Shown here in pieces: positions 1 to 11,290 of a DNA stretch of 64,000 bases. A program made the translations under genes and the position numbers. The notes beneath the pieces were generated by a model, which did not search any database, was not told the origin of the DNA, and was given only the letters and a program-made list of their open reading frames with translations. Position 1 is the stretch's first letter. Each line of letters starts with the position of its first letter. The stretch lies in the NCBI GenBank assembly GCA_963573385.1, contig CAUYLG010033066.1, positions 121,344-185,343 on the forward strand. The letters are read 5' to 3'. Source of the stretch: Cacajao melanocephalus (taxonomy: Eukaryota > Chordata > Mammalia > Primates > Pitheciidae).

Positions 1-1122
1 GATTTATAATAGAATATTTAGGTGGAGAAATACACAAATGACATTTACATGCAAAAGAATTTACTACTGACGGGACAATAATGATAATGTACCAGCTTGT
101 GTACTGACTAAGAAACCATGTGAAAAAATGTATCTGGAATGAATTTGGAGTCAGAGGTCAGACCTGGTTGTCACCAGCATTTATTTGGCAACTGATTTCT
201 TGATAGTATGTGAGATGGTAGGCAATGGAGAAGGAGCAAAGAAAAGACAAGTGAAAGAAGAGGTCAGATAAGTGAGGAAAGAAAAAAGAGAATAAAATCC
301 AGGTGAGAGAGTAATTTGCAATCTAGAGAGTGGTCAATCATGTCAATTGCTTTTCTGATTCAAGTAGGAACAGCAGTGAAAACAGAATATTAGATTTTGA
401 AATTAAGAGGCCATTAGGGATCTTAAAAAGGGCACTAAACAAATTTTGATGATTAAAGAAAAGGTTCTCAAAGTGCTCTTGAAAATCTGTACATGCCATT
501 AGTATTCATGGACTTTGTGAAATCTGTCAATGATAATTAGGTACTTTTGTGTTAGTAAAACAAAAATTATCTATAAACAAAATGAGATGAATGTCACCGA
601 ATAGTAGGCTTTTAAATTCATACACAAACAAGAAACAGAAAGGTCCAGTTGCTTTCTTTCTCAATTCATATCTGGAGTTGAAATACATTATTTATTACAT
701 TAGAAAATGTCTTCTCTATCGTCGTTGATACTAGCTATTATTTTATTGTCTTGCCACACTTATCTTTGTGTATTCCCAAAGCCAACATATACATCTAAGT
801 TACTACAGATATTCTATGTTGATGATAGTAGCCACAATGACACTCGAATTCAGCTTTGTGTTGAAATATATAAGACTATATTAAAAGTCTGGTTTTTATT
901 TTTAATTAATAAAGTCACATGTAATATCTTCCAGGTGGCTTATTAAGTACTATTAGGTGTTTCAAAAAATTGAAGTTTTCCAAGAGCTCAGGCAGCAGAA
1001 AAACAGTTTGTGATGATTGTGAAACTTGGACTAGTTCTTAACAGTGAGGGAGTTCCTGAAGAAGGCATTGCAGGGAGGTAACAGGCATTGAAATCACCAT
1101 GTGCTTAGTGTGTTTAAGGGTT
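1..1122. other. Unique AT-rich DNA, no gene recognised
   Basis: No repeat family or exon recognised. A 79-codon frame starts at 707 with a hydrophobic leader-like N-terminus and has an AATAAA near 908, but the ATG context is weak, the frame is short and the protein resembles nothing I know. I treat it as chance. Confidence 0.5.
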
Positions 1123-1571
1123 TTATTAGTTTGCCAGAACTGCCATAACAAAGTGCCACAAAATGAATTGCTTAAACAACAGAAATTTACAGTCTCACAG
1201 TTCTGGAGGATGAAAGTCCAAGATCAAGATGTCAGCAGGATTGACTCCTTCTAAGGGCCGTGAGGGAAGGCTCTGTTTCATGCCTCAGTCATAGCTTCTC
1301 GTGGTTTGCTGTCAGTCTTTAGTGTTCCTTCTGCTGCATCACCCTGATCTCTGCCTTGATCTTCAACGGTGTGCTCCCTGTGTACATGCAATGTCCAACT
1401 GTCACCTTTTTATAAGAGCACCAGTCATATGGGATACGGGTCCCATCAGTATGGCCTCATCTTAACTATTTCATCTGCAATAGTCTTATTTCCAAATTAG
1501 GTCACATTCTAAGCTATTGGGGGTTAGGACTGCAACATATGAATTTGGAATACACAATTCAACCTATAGCA
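1123..1571 (-). mobile_element. MLT1-like MaLR solo LTR, antisense
   Basis: In reverse orientation the segment follows the MLT1 LTR. On the plus strand it opens with 'ttagtttgccagaactgcc' and 'taacaaagtgccacaaaat', passes 'cacagttctggaggatgaaa' and 'ataagagcaccagtcatat', and closes with 'aggactgcaacatatgaat' and a terminal CA. These are the hallmark blocks of an antisense ERVL-MaLR LTR. No internal retroviral sequence adjoins it, so it is a solo LTR. Subfamily not resolved. Confidence 0.8.
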
Positions 1572-3245
1572 GAGTTCAATGAACCAATTATTTTGACTCA
1601 AGCAAAGAACCCATGTGGACGAGAAGTGATATAGAACATTAGATTAAAAGTTGGGGCCAGAATGGGAAGAACCTGGAGTTGAAAAGAGATATGACTTCAT
1701 CCTGAGTCAGCTAACACTAGTGCTTTTACAGACTTATTGTAGCTACCAAGGCCTTTCTCCAAACATGATATCAAGCAGAAGCATAATATACAATGGATAA
1801 AAAGCAGAGTTTTTCTGGGGATCATATGATTTGCGATCTACCATTCTCCACATCCTACACCACGTCGTCTCTGTGATAGTGACAGGGAATTTTAGGGCTA
1901 CCTGTAATAGAATTTAAAAGCTTCCACTTTGGAAGATTGACCTAGAAAAATATGTCAGACAGAGAGGAATAGGAGACCAAAATAGATTATTGCAGTAGTT
2001 ACAGATGAGAAAATGAGGCCAGACTGGGGTGTCACAAGTGGGAAAAGGGAAGAGGTTAATGACTTTACCAGTGTAGGTTGTACATTTTATATAGTATTTG
2101 ATAAATAATAAGAGGATGGTAGAGAATAAGGAATAATATTATTAATATCATAAATAATTACAGTGTATTAAATTTCCATTCCGTGCCAAGCTGTGTCCTA
2201 CTTGCCCAAGTTTGTTAAATACATTGGGATTTGAAATTAAAGCTGAGATAGAAATATGTTTGATTTCAAAACCTCTCTTCTTTATCATAGGTCTTTCTCT
2301 CTAGAATCACCTTAAGATATTGAATATAAGTGACTAGCCTAAAGAATATTAATACCATTTTTAGAATTATGAAGTGCTTCTATTAAATTAAAGGCATTAT
2401 TTTCTTTTACCACATTATTTTGAGATAATGGTAAGACATCTAACAAGAAATGTCTTGGAGGCCATTACAGACAGAGGAATCATCCTCACGGCAGAGATCT
2501 TGTGTGCCTGTACTCTGGCACCATTTGTGTCAGTGGTCCCACTACTACGTGAAGTTCAGTGCTTTGCTAGAAGAACACATAGGGCTCAGCATATAGTTGT
2601 ACTCATGTATGATATTTATTACAGCAGCACAATAGGGATACACGGCTGGATTAGTGAGGGAGAAATACATATCACTCTGTTTGAATGAATTTATGTGTAT
2701 GTTTCCCATGCTTTCCCTGAAGAGGCCACACTGAATGTCCTCCTACCCAGAAATGAAATGTAATAGCACATATGCAGTGTTTCTGCCAAAAAAAAAAGTC
2801 CATTTGAGACTCAGAGTCTAAGGTATTCTGGGAGATGTTTATATGCAATTTCTACCTACTACTACAAAATTCTAGAATGCTGAGAGAAAAGCACCATGAA
2901 TCTCATTGTTTGTACAGTTTTGTCAAGCTAGAACAGTGAAATGACCTTATCAATTAGTGATGGAGGGAACAGTTCTAAAGCAAAGTTTCCAGATGACAAT
3001 CAGTACTCGTCCCTGTCAGCAGGCCCTTCTGAAGATCTAGACAGCTATGTTAACTTTTTCCTGAACATATTGAAAAAAAAAAATCTGGTGTTCTGGTGTT
3101 GCCAATGAAAGCTAAGTGATGAGCAACCAGTAAGGGGGAAATATAGAAGGGTATAAAATAATTATTGGGTTATAACCACATTGATGTGGTCATATATCTA
3201 TACAAAATTGATAACAAATTGATTCTAAAGTTTTAGGTGGCCAGG
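1572..3245. other. Mostly unique; weak L2/MIR traces
   Basis: Between about 1630 and 2060 phrases such as 'attgcagtagttacagatgag' minus its ends recall antisense L2, and 2150-2225 resembles an antisense MIR core. Both are too decayed to call firmly. The rest, including an 86-codon frame at 2428-2688, shows no recognisable gene. Confidence 0.3.
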
Positions 3246-3295
3246 AGATATATATATATACATATATATATGTATAAAGTCCATATATATAAAGT

Positions 3296-3343
<48 letters not shown>
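3246..3343. repeat. (TA)n microsatellite with embedded tandem unit
   Basis: About 98 bp dominated by alternating TA. The longest pure run, from about 3297 to 3342, has over 20 TA units. The left part carries two tandem copies of a unit containing 'ataaagtccatatata'. Long pure TA runs are self-complementary and usually length-polymorphic. Confidence 0.97.
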
Positions 3344-3345
<2 letters not shown>

Positions 3346-3594
3346 CTCAGTAAATTCAATCTACAGAATAAAATCCAACTTCTGGGATTTTTAAACCTCA
3401 ATGGTCTCTTTCTCAATGAGCTTTTTCAGCTCTATTTTCTGGTCTTATGCTCCTCCTCATCTCGTCTCTGCTTTCATTGCACAGTCTGGGTGCCCCATCT
3501 GCACCCAGGGAGTGTGTGTCTCTTGGTGCACCTGAGACTACAGTTGACATCAAATCATCCAGTCTGAAATGGTGTCAGCCTGGAGAATATAAGA

Positions 3595-3806
3595 ATCATA
3601 ATCATAACAGCAGCCAGGCATTAGGTGCCTGCTGTGCACCAGACCCTATGCTAAGTAGTTTACATGTAGTCATTCCTTTCAATATAATAGTCACAGTGAC
3701 TCCAAGAGGCAAGGATCATTAGGGTCTTTTTATAGATGAGGCATCCAACACTCAGCCTGGTAAAATGACTTGCCCAAGGTGCTATGATTAGTTTGGGGCT
3801 GAGTTG
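3595..3806 (-). repeat. MIR SINE, antisense
   Basis: Reads as the MIR reverse complement: 'ggtgcctgctgtgcaccaga', then 'atgctaagtagtttacatgt', 'tatagatgaggcatccaaca' and 'aaatgacttgcccaaggtgc'. The order matches the antisense tRNA-derived SINE with its core. Confidence 0.8.
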
Positions 3807-3847
3807 CTTATTAGTTATTGTCTTATATCCCTTGCTCTGTCTGCATT

Positions 3848-4730
3848 TAAAAAAAATTAATGTAAATATTGCATACATAGAAAGGTGGAAATCTCATAAA
3901 TGCGTAGCTTGATAGATTTTTATAAACTGAATATATCTGTGCACTGAAATCAAGAAAGAGAACATGAATGGCACCCCAAAAATCTGTGTCATGATCCCTT
4001 CTAGTTACTACTTTTATGATGGTGACCACTTTTGCAATGTCTAATGATGAGTTATTTTTTCTGTTTTTGTACATTTCTGTATTTTTTTCTGTTTTTGTAC
4101 ATTACATTTATGTAATGAAATCATTCTGTATGCATTCTTTTGTGCCTAAATTCTTTAGCTAAACATACATGTGTAAGACTTACCCACACTTTTGCTTTCA
4201 GTTGTAGGTCATTTATTCTCATTCTCATGAAGTGTTTCACATACGGGCATTACAAATTCATACAAATTCAGTGTTGGATGGGTCTGACTATGCACAAAGT
4301 ATCAACGGAGAAAAATCTATGAATGTGAACATCATACTTTACAAGTGAAAAAAAAACAGGATTGATACTATGAGTATAAGCAAGTTATAGAGGTGTTAAT
4401 AAATAAAAAGGGAAGGGACAAGCTAAAACCCTTTAAGTTCAATACTTGATACATGTAGCATCATTTTTAAATTTTACTATAACCCTTGATGTGAGATCTG
4501 TGATCTTAACGAATTTTTAAGTGCACAATACATTAGTGTTAACATTAGGAACTACTGAGTTGTGGAGTAGATCTCTAGAGCTTATGCATCTTGCTTAACT
4601 GAAACTTTGTATCTATCAGTTGGTAACTCCCATTTCTCTAGAAACCACCAATTCACTCTGATTCTATGAGTTTAACTATTTTAAATACATCATATAAATG
4701 TATTATATTAAAGACCGTCTCTAATTTGGA
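3848..4730 (-). mobile_element. Old L1M 3'-end fragments, antisense
   Basis: The first part (to about 4290) has 'gcttgatagatttttataaa', 'aatcaagaaagagaacatga' and a 'gaaatcattctgtatgcat' block, typical of antisense ancient L1 3' ends. After a gap, 4490-4720 resembles another antisense L1 3'UTR ('gtaactcccatttctctaga', 'tctatgagtttaactatttt'). A 21-base T-rich motif containing 'ctgtttttgtacatt' is tandemly duplicated near 4055 and 4083. Confidence 0.55.
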
Positions 4731-6381
4731 GCCCAGCAGCTCCTGCACATGAATATGAATCCTGAAATATTTCAGAGAACTTCCTTAGAAAGATATGGAT
4801 CCCAAATTAGGCACGGAGTCTAAGAGTCAAAGATCACCAACCCTGCTTACTACTCTGGTCTCACTTACCTTCTAACCGCCATGATCTGAACACTACCTAT
4901 TTCCTTCTGAGCTGGACATGAGACCATGGGCTGCCTAACCATGTAGCTCATTTTACAAACATCCTGTTCAGTGGACTTTAAGTATCCATTTAACTGTTTT
5001 GGTGTATTAGTGTAGTTCCCAATGTTCCAGATAGTGCTGCTAAAAGCATCCTAGTACCCATGAATGTATTTCTGGCCTTACACCAACTATATCTCTGTGT
5101 TCCATTTGATTTAAATGTTGGGGCTTATGGAGACCAAGCTACTTGCACATTCTCCTTCTAGCAAGCAGGAAAATGGGCATACACTTGCATACAATTTGTA
5201 TTCCTTTATTGCCTCTGGCAAGGAACAATCTCCTGAAGAAGTTAAACCTGGTGGCTAGTTACCGGCAGTCACCAGGACCCCCTCAGTGTCGATTAGATTA
5301 AGCAGAAAGAGTCTGTTTTGGCAAGCATTTGCCTACCTCTTAGAGTCCTAAATTATTCCCATTCAACAGGTTAATTTAAGGGACCTTTTTGTCTCTATTA
5401 ACTCAACTGCAGGCCTATCTGAATGTACTTTGATTCAATAACAATGACGGCATTTCTCATTTACAGAGTAGTTTATATTTAGGAGGTACTTGTACAAGTG
5501 TTTATAAATGTAATATGCACACCCCTGCATATTTTTATCAGTACCCCCTATGCTGATTTTACAGACCAGAAAACAGGCTTAGAGGTGCAGCTGTTGCCCA
5601 AGATTACAAGGCAGGCATTTTATGTAGTTCCATTGGCCATAAGTGTCCTTTTAAACACTAAAGCAAGGTATTTTGGGGTGCCTTTTGCCTAAAACAAGAT
5701 ATTTATCTGGGCATCTACATAATTCTCTGGACAAAGAGATTACCTGGTGACTCTTACCCTAAGGAAAAAAATGGGGCTCAAGTTGTCTCTCTCATGCTAC
5801 ACAGAAATGTGGGTTCTTCATCAGCCACCCAATTACCTCTTAGCAGCTAGTTGTATGCCAGGATGGCCTAAGGAAGACCTTTAAGAGCAAGTTAAAGGGA
5901 AAACTCCAAGTATACAAGTTATAGTACATCAAAAATAGGCTGGACTAACTGATCCTACATCCTTGATTCCCCAAGTCCCATTACTTCTGGTTTCTAGTTT
6001 TAGAAACCACATTTCTCTACTTGAGCTTTCTTTCTTTTCTGAATCTCAGTAATTGATCCAGCTTCACTCTTGACTGTGCCCATGTCTCCCAAGGGATGTC
6101 CCACTTCTCTGGTAAACATCCAGGTTTGAGTTTCGCCATCCTCTACTTTCCTGCCTGTTAAAAGGCTGGGGAAGATTTTATGTCTCTTCTATGCGAGAGC
6201 ATTTTGGTTCTGCTTACAACTATCCCTTCTGTCTACACCTTTGGCGAAGTGAGTTGCCTTTCTGTTTGATGAAAGTAAGTTTGATTTTCTACTTTTTCCA
6301 ACGGGGTGACTGTGGTCGCCTTTCCATCTGGTATCTAGAACACAAGACGTGCTTTTCGACCAAAAACTAGATTATTGGTAT
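4731..6381. other. Mostly unique; weak antisense MIR near 5460-5610
   Basis: The stretch 5455-5610 ends in 'tttacagaccagaaaacagg' followed by 'gttgcccaagattacaaggc', a decayed antisense MIR signature. The rest has no recognisable repeat or exon. The 5050-6380 segment is locally richer in C and T and could be an ancient LTR that I cannot name. Confidence 0.35.
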
Positions 6382-6610
6382 CAAGGACTGGCAACCTTTT
6401 AAAATAAAAGACCCAGATAGTAAATGTTTTAGGGTTTTTTTTTTTTTTGAGCCATTTGGTGTCTGTTACAGCAACAACAACTCTGCCATTGTAGCATAAA
6501 AGCAATCATATACAATATGTAAATGAATGAGTATGTCTGTGTCCCAGTGAGATTTACAAAAACAGGCAATGGGCCAGATTTGGCTTGCAGGTCATTGTTT
6601 TCAGACCCCT
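6382..6610 (-). mobile_element. hAT-type non-autonomous DNA transposon
   Basis: The left end 'caaggactggcaacctttt' and right end 'gttttcagacccct' are degenerate copies of the CAGGGGTCGGCAAAC-type terminal inverted repeat. Between them lie 'acccagatagtaaatgtttt', 'aactctgccattgtagcata' and 'tttacaaaaacaggcaatgg', in the expected order for this short hAT family. An 8-bp target duplication is not evident. The family name is not certain. Confidence 0.75.
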
Positions 6611-7557
6611 ACTCTATAGGTCCAACTCTGGTTAGAGAATCCTATTACCAATTTACTGCAAGCCAGACAATTCCAAAGATTAGTTAGGACATCTGACATT
6701 TGACAGCAGGGTCAAATGGCCATATTAATTTCCCTTCATCTCACTCTCTCACATGATAGGTAGCAGGCTGGGTCAGTAAAGCTTCAGCATGATTTTTCTA
6801 CATTGGTTTTAAAGGGGAAGAAATGCTTCAAGGTAATAGAGGGTAAGGAGAAAGTTAAGATGCTTTGAGCTGGAATGAGAGATCTTGACTAAGTGGCTTA
6901 CCCAAAAAGACTTTTATGATTCATATAATTAGACTAGGATCAGTTGACCTCAAGACTGGTAGAGTGGCTCTAAGCTTGTCTTCAAGGACACAGGAATTTG
7001 TTTGCTCTGCCACCCTCACCATATTGGCTTCTCATTGGCTTCTCATCTGTCACCTCCTAGTTGCAGGATTGAGGTAGAGCTTCCAAGTGTTACATACTCA
7101 CATGTCTAGGTCCAAAGTATAAAGGGAGGCAATTTTCCAAGGGACCGTTCCCCTATATAGATTTATCTTTTATGAGAAATTAAAATTTTTTCCCAAAAGT
7201 CCCCCTAAAAGACTGTTTCTAATATTAGCCAGAATTAGGTGATATTCTTAACCTTTAACCAGTCACTGGAAAAAAAGAACAGAGATGGCTCAATGGCCTT
7301 GAACGATCATGATTCATCCTCTATGACTAAGTACATTCTCCTGAATGAAACTGGGTGTTGTATTCAAGGAAGCAGGGGAGGAGCAGGAAGGGGTGTGGGG
7401 ATGACCGATGGGTAGACATCTAAGAGTTCAGACTACAAAGAATGAGGAAAGTATCAAAACCCTCTGTGAGGGTTGTGGCATGCAGGGCCCGCTGGGTAGT
7501 GTGAGGGTGAGGTATTACCTTGAATTTGTGCTCTGTATAAAACATGATTCTTACTCA
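6611..7557. other. Unique sequence, nothing recognised
   Basis: No repeat or gene signature seen on either strand. Confidence 0.4.
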
Positions 7558-7752
7558 CAGTGGTTCTCAAATACTGGTATCCCCAAGAATCACCAGGAGC
7601 CCTTGTTGAAATGCAGTGTCCTGGGCCCCTTCTCTAAGAATTCAGATTAAATAGTGCTGGAGCGGGCCAGGAATATGTTTTCGAACAAGTCCTCAAGGGG
7701 ACGTTGATCTCCAGGAGAGGAAGCAGGTAGTCTGCTGCTCACATTGTGGGAA
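7558..7752 (+). mobile_element. MER5-like hAT-Charlie MITE
   Basis: Opens with 'cagtggttctcaaatactgg', followed by 'agaatcaccaggagccctt', 'ctgggccccttctctaagaa' and 'tcagattaaatag', the canonical MER5A progression. The 3' half is diverged ('ctcacattgtgggaa' in place of the terminal repeat). Non-coding; it would have depended on a Charlie-type transposase. Confidence 0.75.
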
Positions 7753-8204
7753 TCAATCATTGAATGATCTTGAACCTTGAAAGTGATGCACAAGACAGAA
7801 ACAACAGTCATTTTAAACTTCCTTAAGAGCAAAGATGCACATATGTGAGTACTAGGGGCACAGAGCTTCCCTTTGTGCTGAGAAATAGAATTTGGCCTCT
7901 TTGACCACAAGACTAGTAAGTAAGCAAAGATGCCTTGTAGCCAGTTTATCTCCTTGTATGCACATATAGAGCTACAGGGCTTAATAAGAAATCAAGAGAT
8001 TTTATGTAAACGTAGTTTCCAAGCTATCTGATATTTCACATAGACTCCATAGCTTGAGTTTGATCCTTAATATTATGAATTTGCACAATAGCCTAAACTT
8101 CTTAGCTTCAGTGTCTACTTAAGTGAAATAGAGAAAAATATTTTCTATGTCATACCATAGGGTGATACCTTAAAAATTATTAAGAAAAAAATTATTCATG
8201 TAAA
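7753..8204. other. Unique sequence, nothing recognised
   Basis: AT-rich. An 87-codon antisense frame overlapping the MER5-like element is taken as chance. Confidence 0.4.
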
Positions 8205-8450
8205 TCGTTTATCATGGTGCTTGGAACCCTATATATTCAATAAATGCTAGCAGTCATTACCATCTGCGTCCCATTACCATCATATTGGTAGTAGTGGTGA
8301 TGGTTTTATTAATATTTATACATGTTTATAGTTATTAAGGTGACCTTAGCAATTTTCTCATTTACAGATGTGAAATGGGTCCCAACTATACAAAGTAACT
8401 TGCCAAATTTACTAAATTAGTTGGCTGAATTGGGTCTTGAGCCCAACTTG
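8205..8450 (-). repeat. MIR/L2-type fossil, mixed
   Basis: At 8218-8255 'ggaaccctatatattcaata' plus 'aatgc' resembles a sense MIR or L2 tail. From about 8285 to 8450 the order 'tcatttacagatgtgaaatg', 'agtaacttgccaaatttact' and 'gggtcttgagcccaac' is a decayed antisense MIR. Strand is given for the longer part. Confidence 0.5.
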
Positions 8451-8583
8451 ATTCTTGATTTTGTAATCAAGTTTTCTAATAATCTACATGCTAAATTCAT
8501 AATGAGCAAATGTGATCCAGTTTCCTGACACAAGAAAGTACCCCACTCTAGAGAAAGCTGTTTTATTTCAGCCCCCACATGTT

Positions 8584-8585
<2 letters not shown>

Positions 8586-8655
<70 letters not shown>

Positions 8656-8676
8656 TTCTCTGCTTGTCTCTCTCAT
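8586..8676. repeat. (CT)n / (CTGT) polypyrimidine microsatellite
   Basis: About 90 bp of almost uninterrupted pyrimidine: TC dinucleotides broken by short TCTG runs. It has the mirror-symmetric homopurine/homopyrimidine character that can adopt H-DNA. It directly precedes the unique, CpG-retaining segment beginning near 8690. Confidence 0.95.
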
Positions 8677-8689
8677 CAACTTGTGCCCT

Positions 8690-9225
8690 GGCCATTATGC
8701 AGAAGGCCTACTAGGGTAATTAAAAAGGGGAGTCAAGGTGCTTATTGGTGGGACCAGAAGACAAGTCGATATGGCTCAATCTGCTGGGAATTGACTGCAA
8801 TCAATTTCTCCAATGGCCTGTCCAAAGCTGTAGTTGTAAAGCATTTAGTGGGCTGATCAATGGCGGCCTTGAATGCAGCTGGAGGGAGAGACAAAGCAGT
8901 GGCGGCAGCCAGGGCAGTCTGCAATCAGCCGGCCAGCCCAAGTCCAAGGTCAGCCCCAGATCCCCTTCCCCTCTCTATACAGCTCACGGGCAGAAGTGTC
9001 AAAACAAGATGGGGCAGCTGAAAATACATGAGAAACATTCCTGGAAGCTCTGGAGAAAAGAAAGAAAACTCATTTGCTAAAGATAATAAAAATAATAATA
9101 ATCTCATATTCATCATCATAACCATAATGGCAGTGGTTGTAATAATGACAGGGCACCTGATTTTATCTTCTGCTCTCTGAACGTGAAAATACATCTCTAT
9201 ATCCAAATGAAAGTCATTTAAGGGC
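8690..9225. promoter_or_regulatory. Candidate conserved non-coding element
   Basis: No repeat recognised for over 500 bp. Balanced composition, higher in GC than the flanks, with CpGs retained (in 'aatggcggcc', 'agtggcggcagcc' and 'atcagccggccagccc'). Contains homeodomain-like 'ggtaattaaa', CCAAT-like 'ctccaatggcctg', and paired 'caatcaat' and 'tgatcaatgg' motifs. This composition is typical of vertebrate developmental enhancers. Overlapping frames of 111 and 114 codons exist on the plus strand, but they overlap each other in different phases and have no familiar domain. Function is inferred from composition only. Confidence 0.3.
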
Positions 9226-9339
9226 CATAGTTTTGCAGCAAATGGAATTCATCACATTTAATAAAATGCTAATTAATGTGGAGGAAGGAAGCCAGGTCTT
9301 AGTTTTGTACATTTGTTCATTCAATAAAGAAATAGTCAA

Positions 9340-9790
9340 GCATTATGGTATTATAGCTCCTAGTATGAATTGCATCTTGCACATAATAGGTCCTATTTTT
9401 CATATGTGCAAGGCACTGTGTTATGTATTGTTTATAAATGAGGAATAAATAAAATATGCCCCTTGCTCTCAAGAAATTCATATTCTAAAAGTAGCATGTG
9501 TTTAAATGGGGGGTTATGATGATAAAGATATGAACCAAGTTATTAAGGAGCAAGAGGAAGGATGGATTAATTCTTATGGGGCCAGGAAGTGAAATGGATG
9601 AGGAGGTACCTTGAGCTCTGATTTCAAAATTAGATATAATTTCTCTTGGTAGAAAAGAAGCATTCAAAGCAGAGAGAAAAGCACAAAGCTAAGAGAGTAT
9701 ACAGCAAGTTTTCTGGGTGGCAAGTAATCTGGTGTGCTTAGAATATTGGGTGCTTAAAGAAAAAGGTACCAAGAAATCCAGAAATGTGGG
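9340..9790 (-). mobile_element. L2 LINE 3' fragment, antisense
   Basis: 'atgtgcaaggcactgtgtta', then 'ccccttgctctcaagaaatt' and 'catattctaaaag' match the reverse complement of the L2 3' end. Downstream, 'ggccaggaagtgaaatggat' and 'agaagcattcaaagcagaga' continue in the order expected for antisense L2 ORF sequence. Confidence 0.6.
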
Positions 9791-10084
9791 TAGGAACTTA
9801 GAAGAGAAGGTTTATTGTTTTATGAAAAAAATTATGTCTTATCTTTGTTCATCCACTAACCAATGGAAACAGCTAAATGTTCTTAATAGACTAATGTCAA
9901 GTTCTTATCTGAAGTTGTATCTTTGTAACAGAAGACAAAGAAGTGAGCAAATTATAAAGAACAGACAATAAGACTGAGGCTCAAAGACTTTAACCAAAAT
10001 TCTTAGAACATAGCAGGAAATGGTAGATCTTGTACCCAAGTGTTTTAACTCAAATTCAATTGTTCTTTCTAATACTTTATACCA
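9791..10084. other. Short unique stretch
   Basis: AT-rich, with 'agactgaggctcaaagactt' near 9970 suggesting a small antisense MIR remnant. Otherwise nothing recognised. Confidence 0.35.
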
Positions 10085-10335
10085 GAGTGGCAGGTAAGAG
10101 CACTGATTTTGGAATCAGAGAGATCTGGCTTAAATCCTGGTTCTGTCACTTTCAAGCTAAGTGACAATGGCAGGTCAATTAACTTTCTTGAGGCTCAATT
10201 TCTTACTCTATAAAATGGGGACAAAATGCCTGTCTACTGGGTAGTTGTGAGAGTTAAATACAATAGAATATATAAGGATTTTAGCAGAGTTCTTGGCATA
10301 GTATAAGATTTTGATAGATGTTACATGCCATTATT
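10085..10335 (+). repeat. MIR SINE, sense
   Basis: Near full-length MIR order: 'gagcactgattttggaatca', 'taaatcctggttctgtcact', 'ataaaatggggacaaaatgc', 'ttgtgagagttaaatac' and 'ttcttggcatagtata'. Confidence 0.88.
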
Positions 10336-10539
10336 ATTAATATTAACTTCAAATACCTTCTCCATGTTTCCTTTCTGAACCTTTCTTCCACTTCTTTTGA
10401 CATCTCTTTCAATACTTTAGTACCTTGAATTAATTTTAGACATAATGATAGACTATTATAAGAGCTATTTTGGTTTGGAGGGACTTTCCCTTCACCTTTG
10501 TGAATACACCACCAGCTAAATATCATATATCATGTGAAG

Positions 10540-10900
10540 AAAGGTTAAGGGAGATGGGAAAATGTGAAAGAGCATGCAAACTATCTTCATGTATTTTAAA
10601 AGCTGCCATTCTTCAAACAAATGAAACTTAATCCTGTTTGGCTTTCAATTGTAAGCGTTTGGCCAGTAGGAAAAGTCACAGAGAAGTTTGCTTTCTTTTA
10701 ATAAAGATAAGTCTAATGACTGAGGCTATCTGCCAGTCAAATGTGCTAAATTCTATGATAGTGAGTTCCCCATCACTGGAAGAATTCAAGTTGATATTGA
10801 TGACTGCAAATGGTACTTTTTTTAGCTGGACACTAAGTTGAAGTCTCCAGGGCTCTTTTATTTAAACCATGAAGTCATCGACTCAATATAAATAATGTCA
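10540..10900. repeat. Possible L3/CR1-like fossil
   Basis: 'gtgagttccccatcactgga' followed by 'agaattcaagttgatattga' resembles the L3/CR1 3' region, but the rest is strongly diverged. Strand and boundaries are uncertain. Confidence 0.35.
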
Positions 10901-11124
10901 CCCATCTTTAAATGTGTTGGAGTTTCTCAATGAGAGGTTTGATGTAGTAGGGTATGCATACAGAAAGCTAGGGGCCAAATCTACTTTGAAGATTTATGTG
11001 TATTTTCCAGAAGAGTGGCAGACCATGTTATTTCCAGTTCATTCCAGTCAAGCCATTCCCTATTGTCTTACCCTGGTGAATATTATCTATTTGCTTTAAC
11101 TGCCTAATCTTGTATAATAAGAAC

Positions 11125-11290
11125 CTAAAGTCAAGAGACGCAGTTCTGTTCCCTGGCTCTGCTAATGTTTTGCTCTATTACTTTGGGTTAACAACTTCCC
11201 CCATCTAAGCCTCAGTGCCTTATCTGTATAATAAGGGAGTTGGACTCAGTATCTAGGTTTTTTCCTGCTCTACATTCTGAGATTTATTAT
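11125..11290 (+). repeat. MIR3 SINE, sense
   Basis: 'ctggctctgctaatgttttg', 'taagcctcagtgccttatct' and 'gggagttggactcagtatct' ending in 'ctacattctgagattta' follow the MIR3 consensus order, including its distinctive 3' half. Confidence 0.7.

Noticed and set aside
707..946. 79-codon frame with a secretion-leader-like N-terminus and nearby AATAAA
   Set aside because: Weak ATG context, AT-rich sequence naturally gives Leu/Ile/Phe-rich peptides, no family resemblance, and the AATAAA lies inside the frame.
8417..8856. Ser/Leu-rich and Arg/Glu-rich frames on opposite strands
   Set aside because: Direct translations of the (CT)n microsatellite, not low-complexity protein domains.
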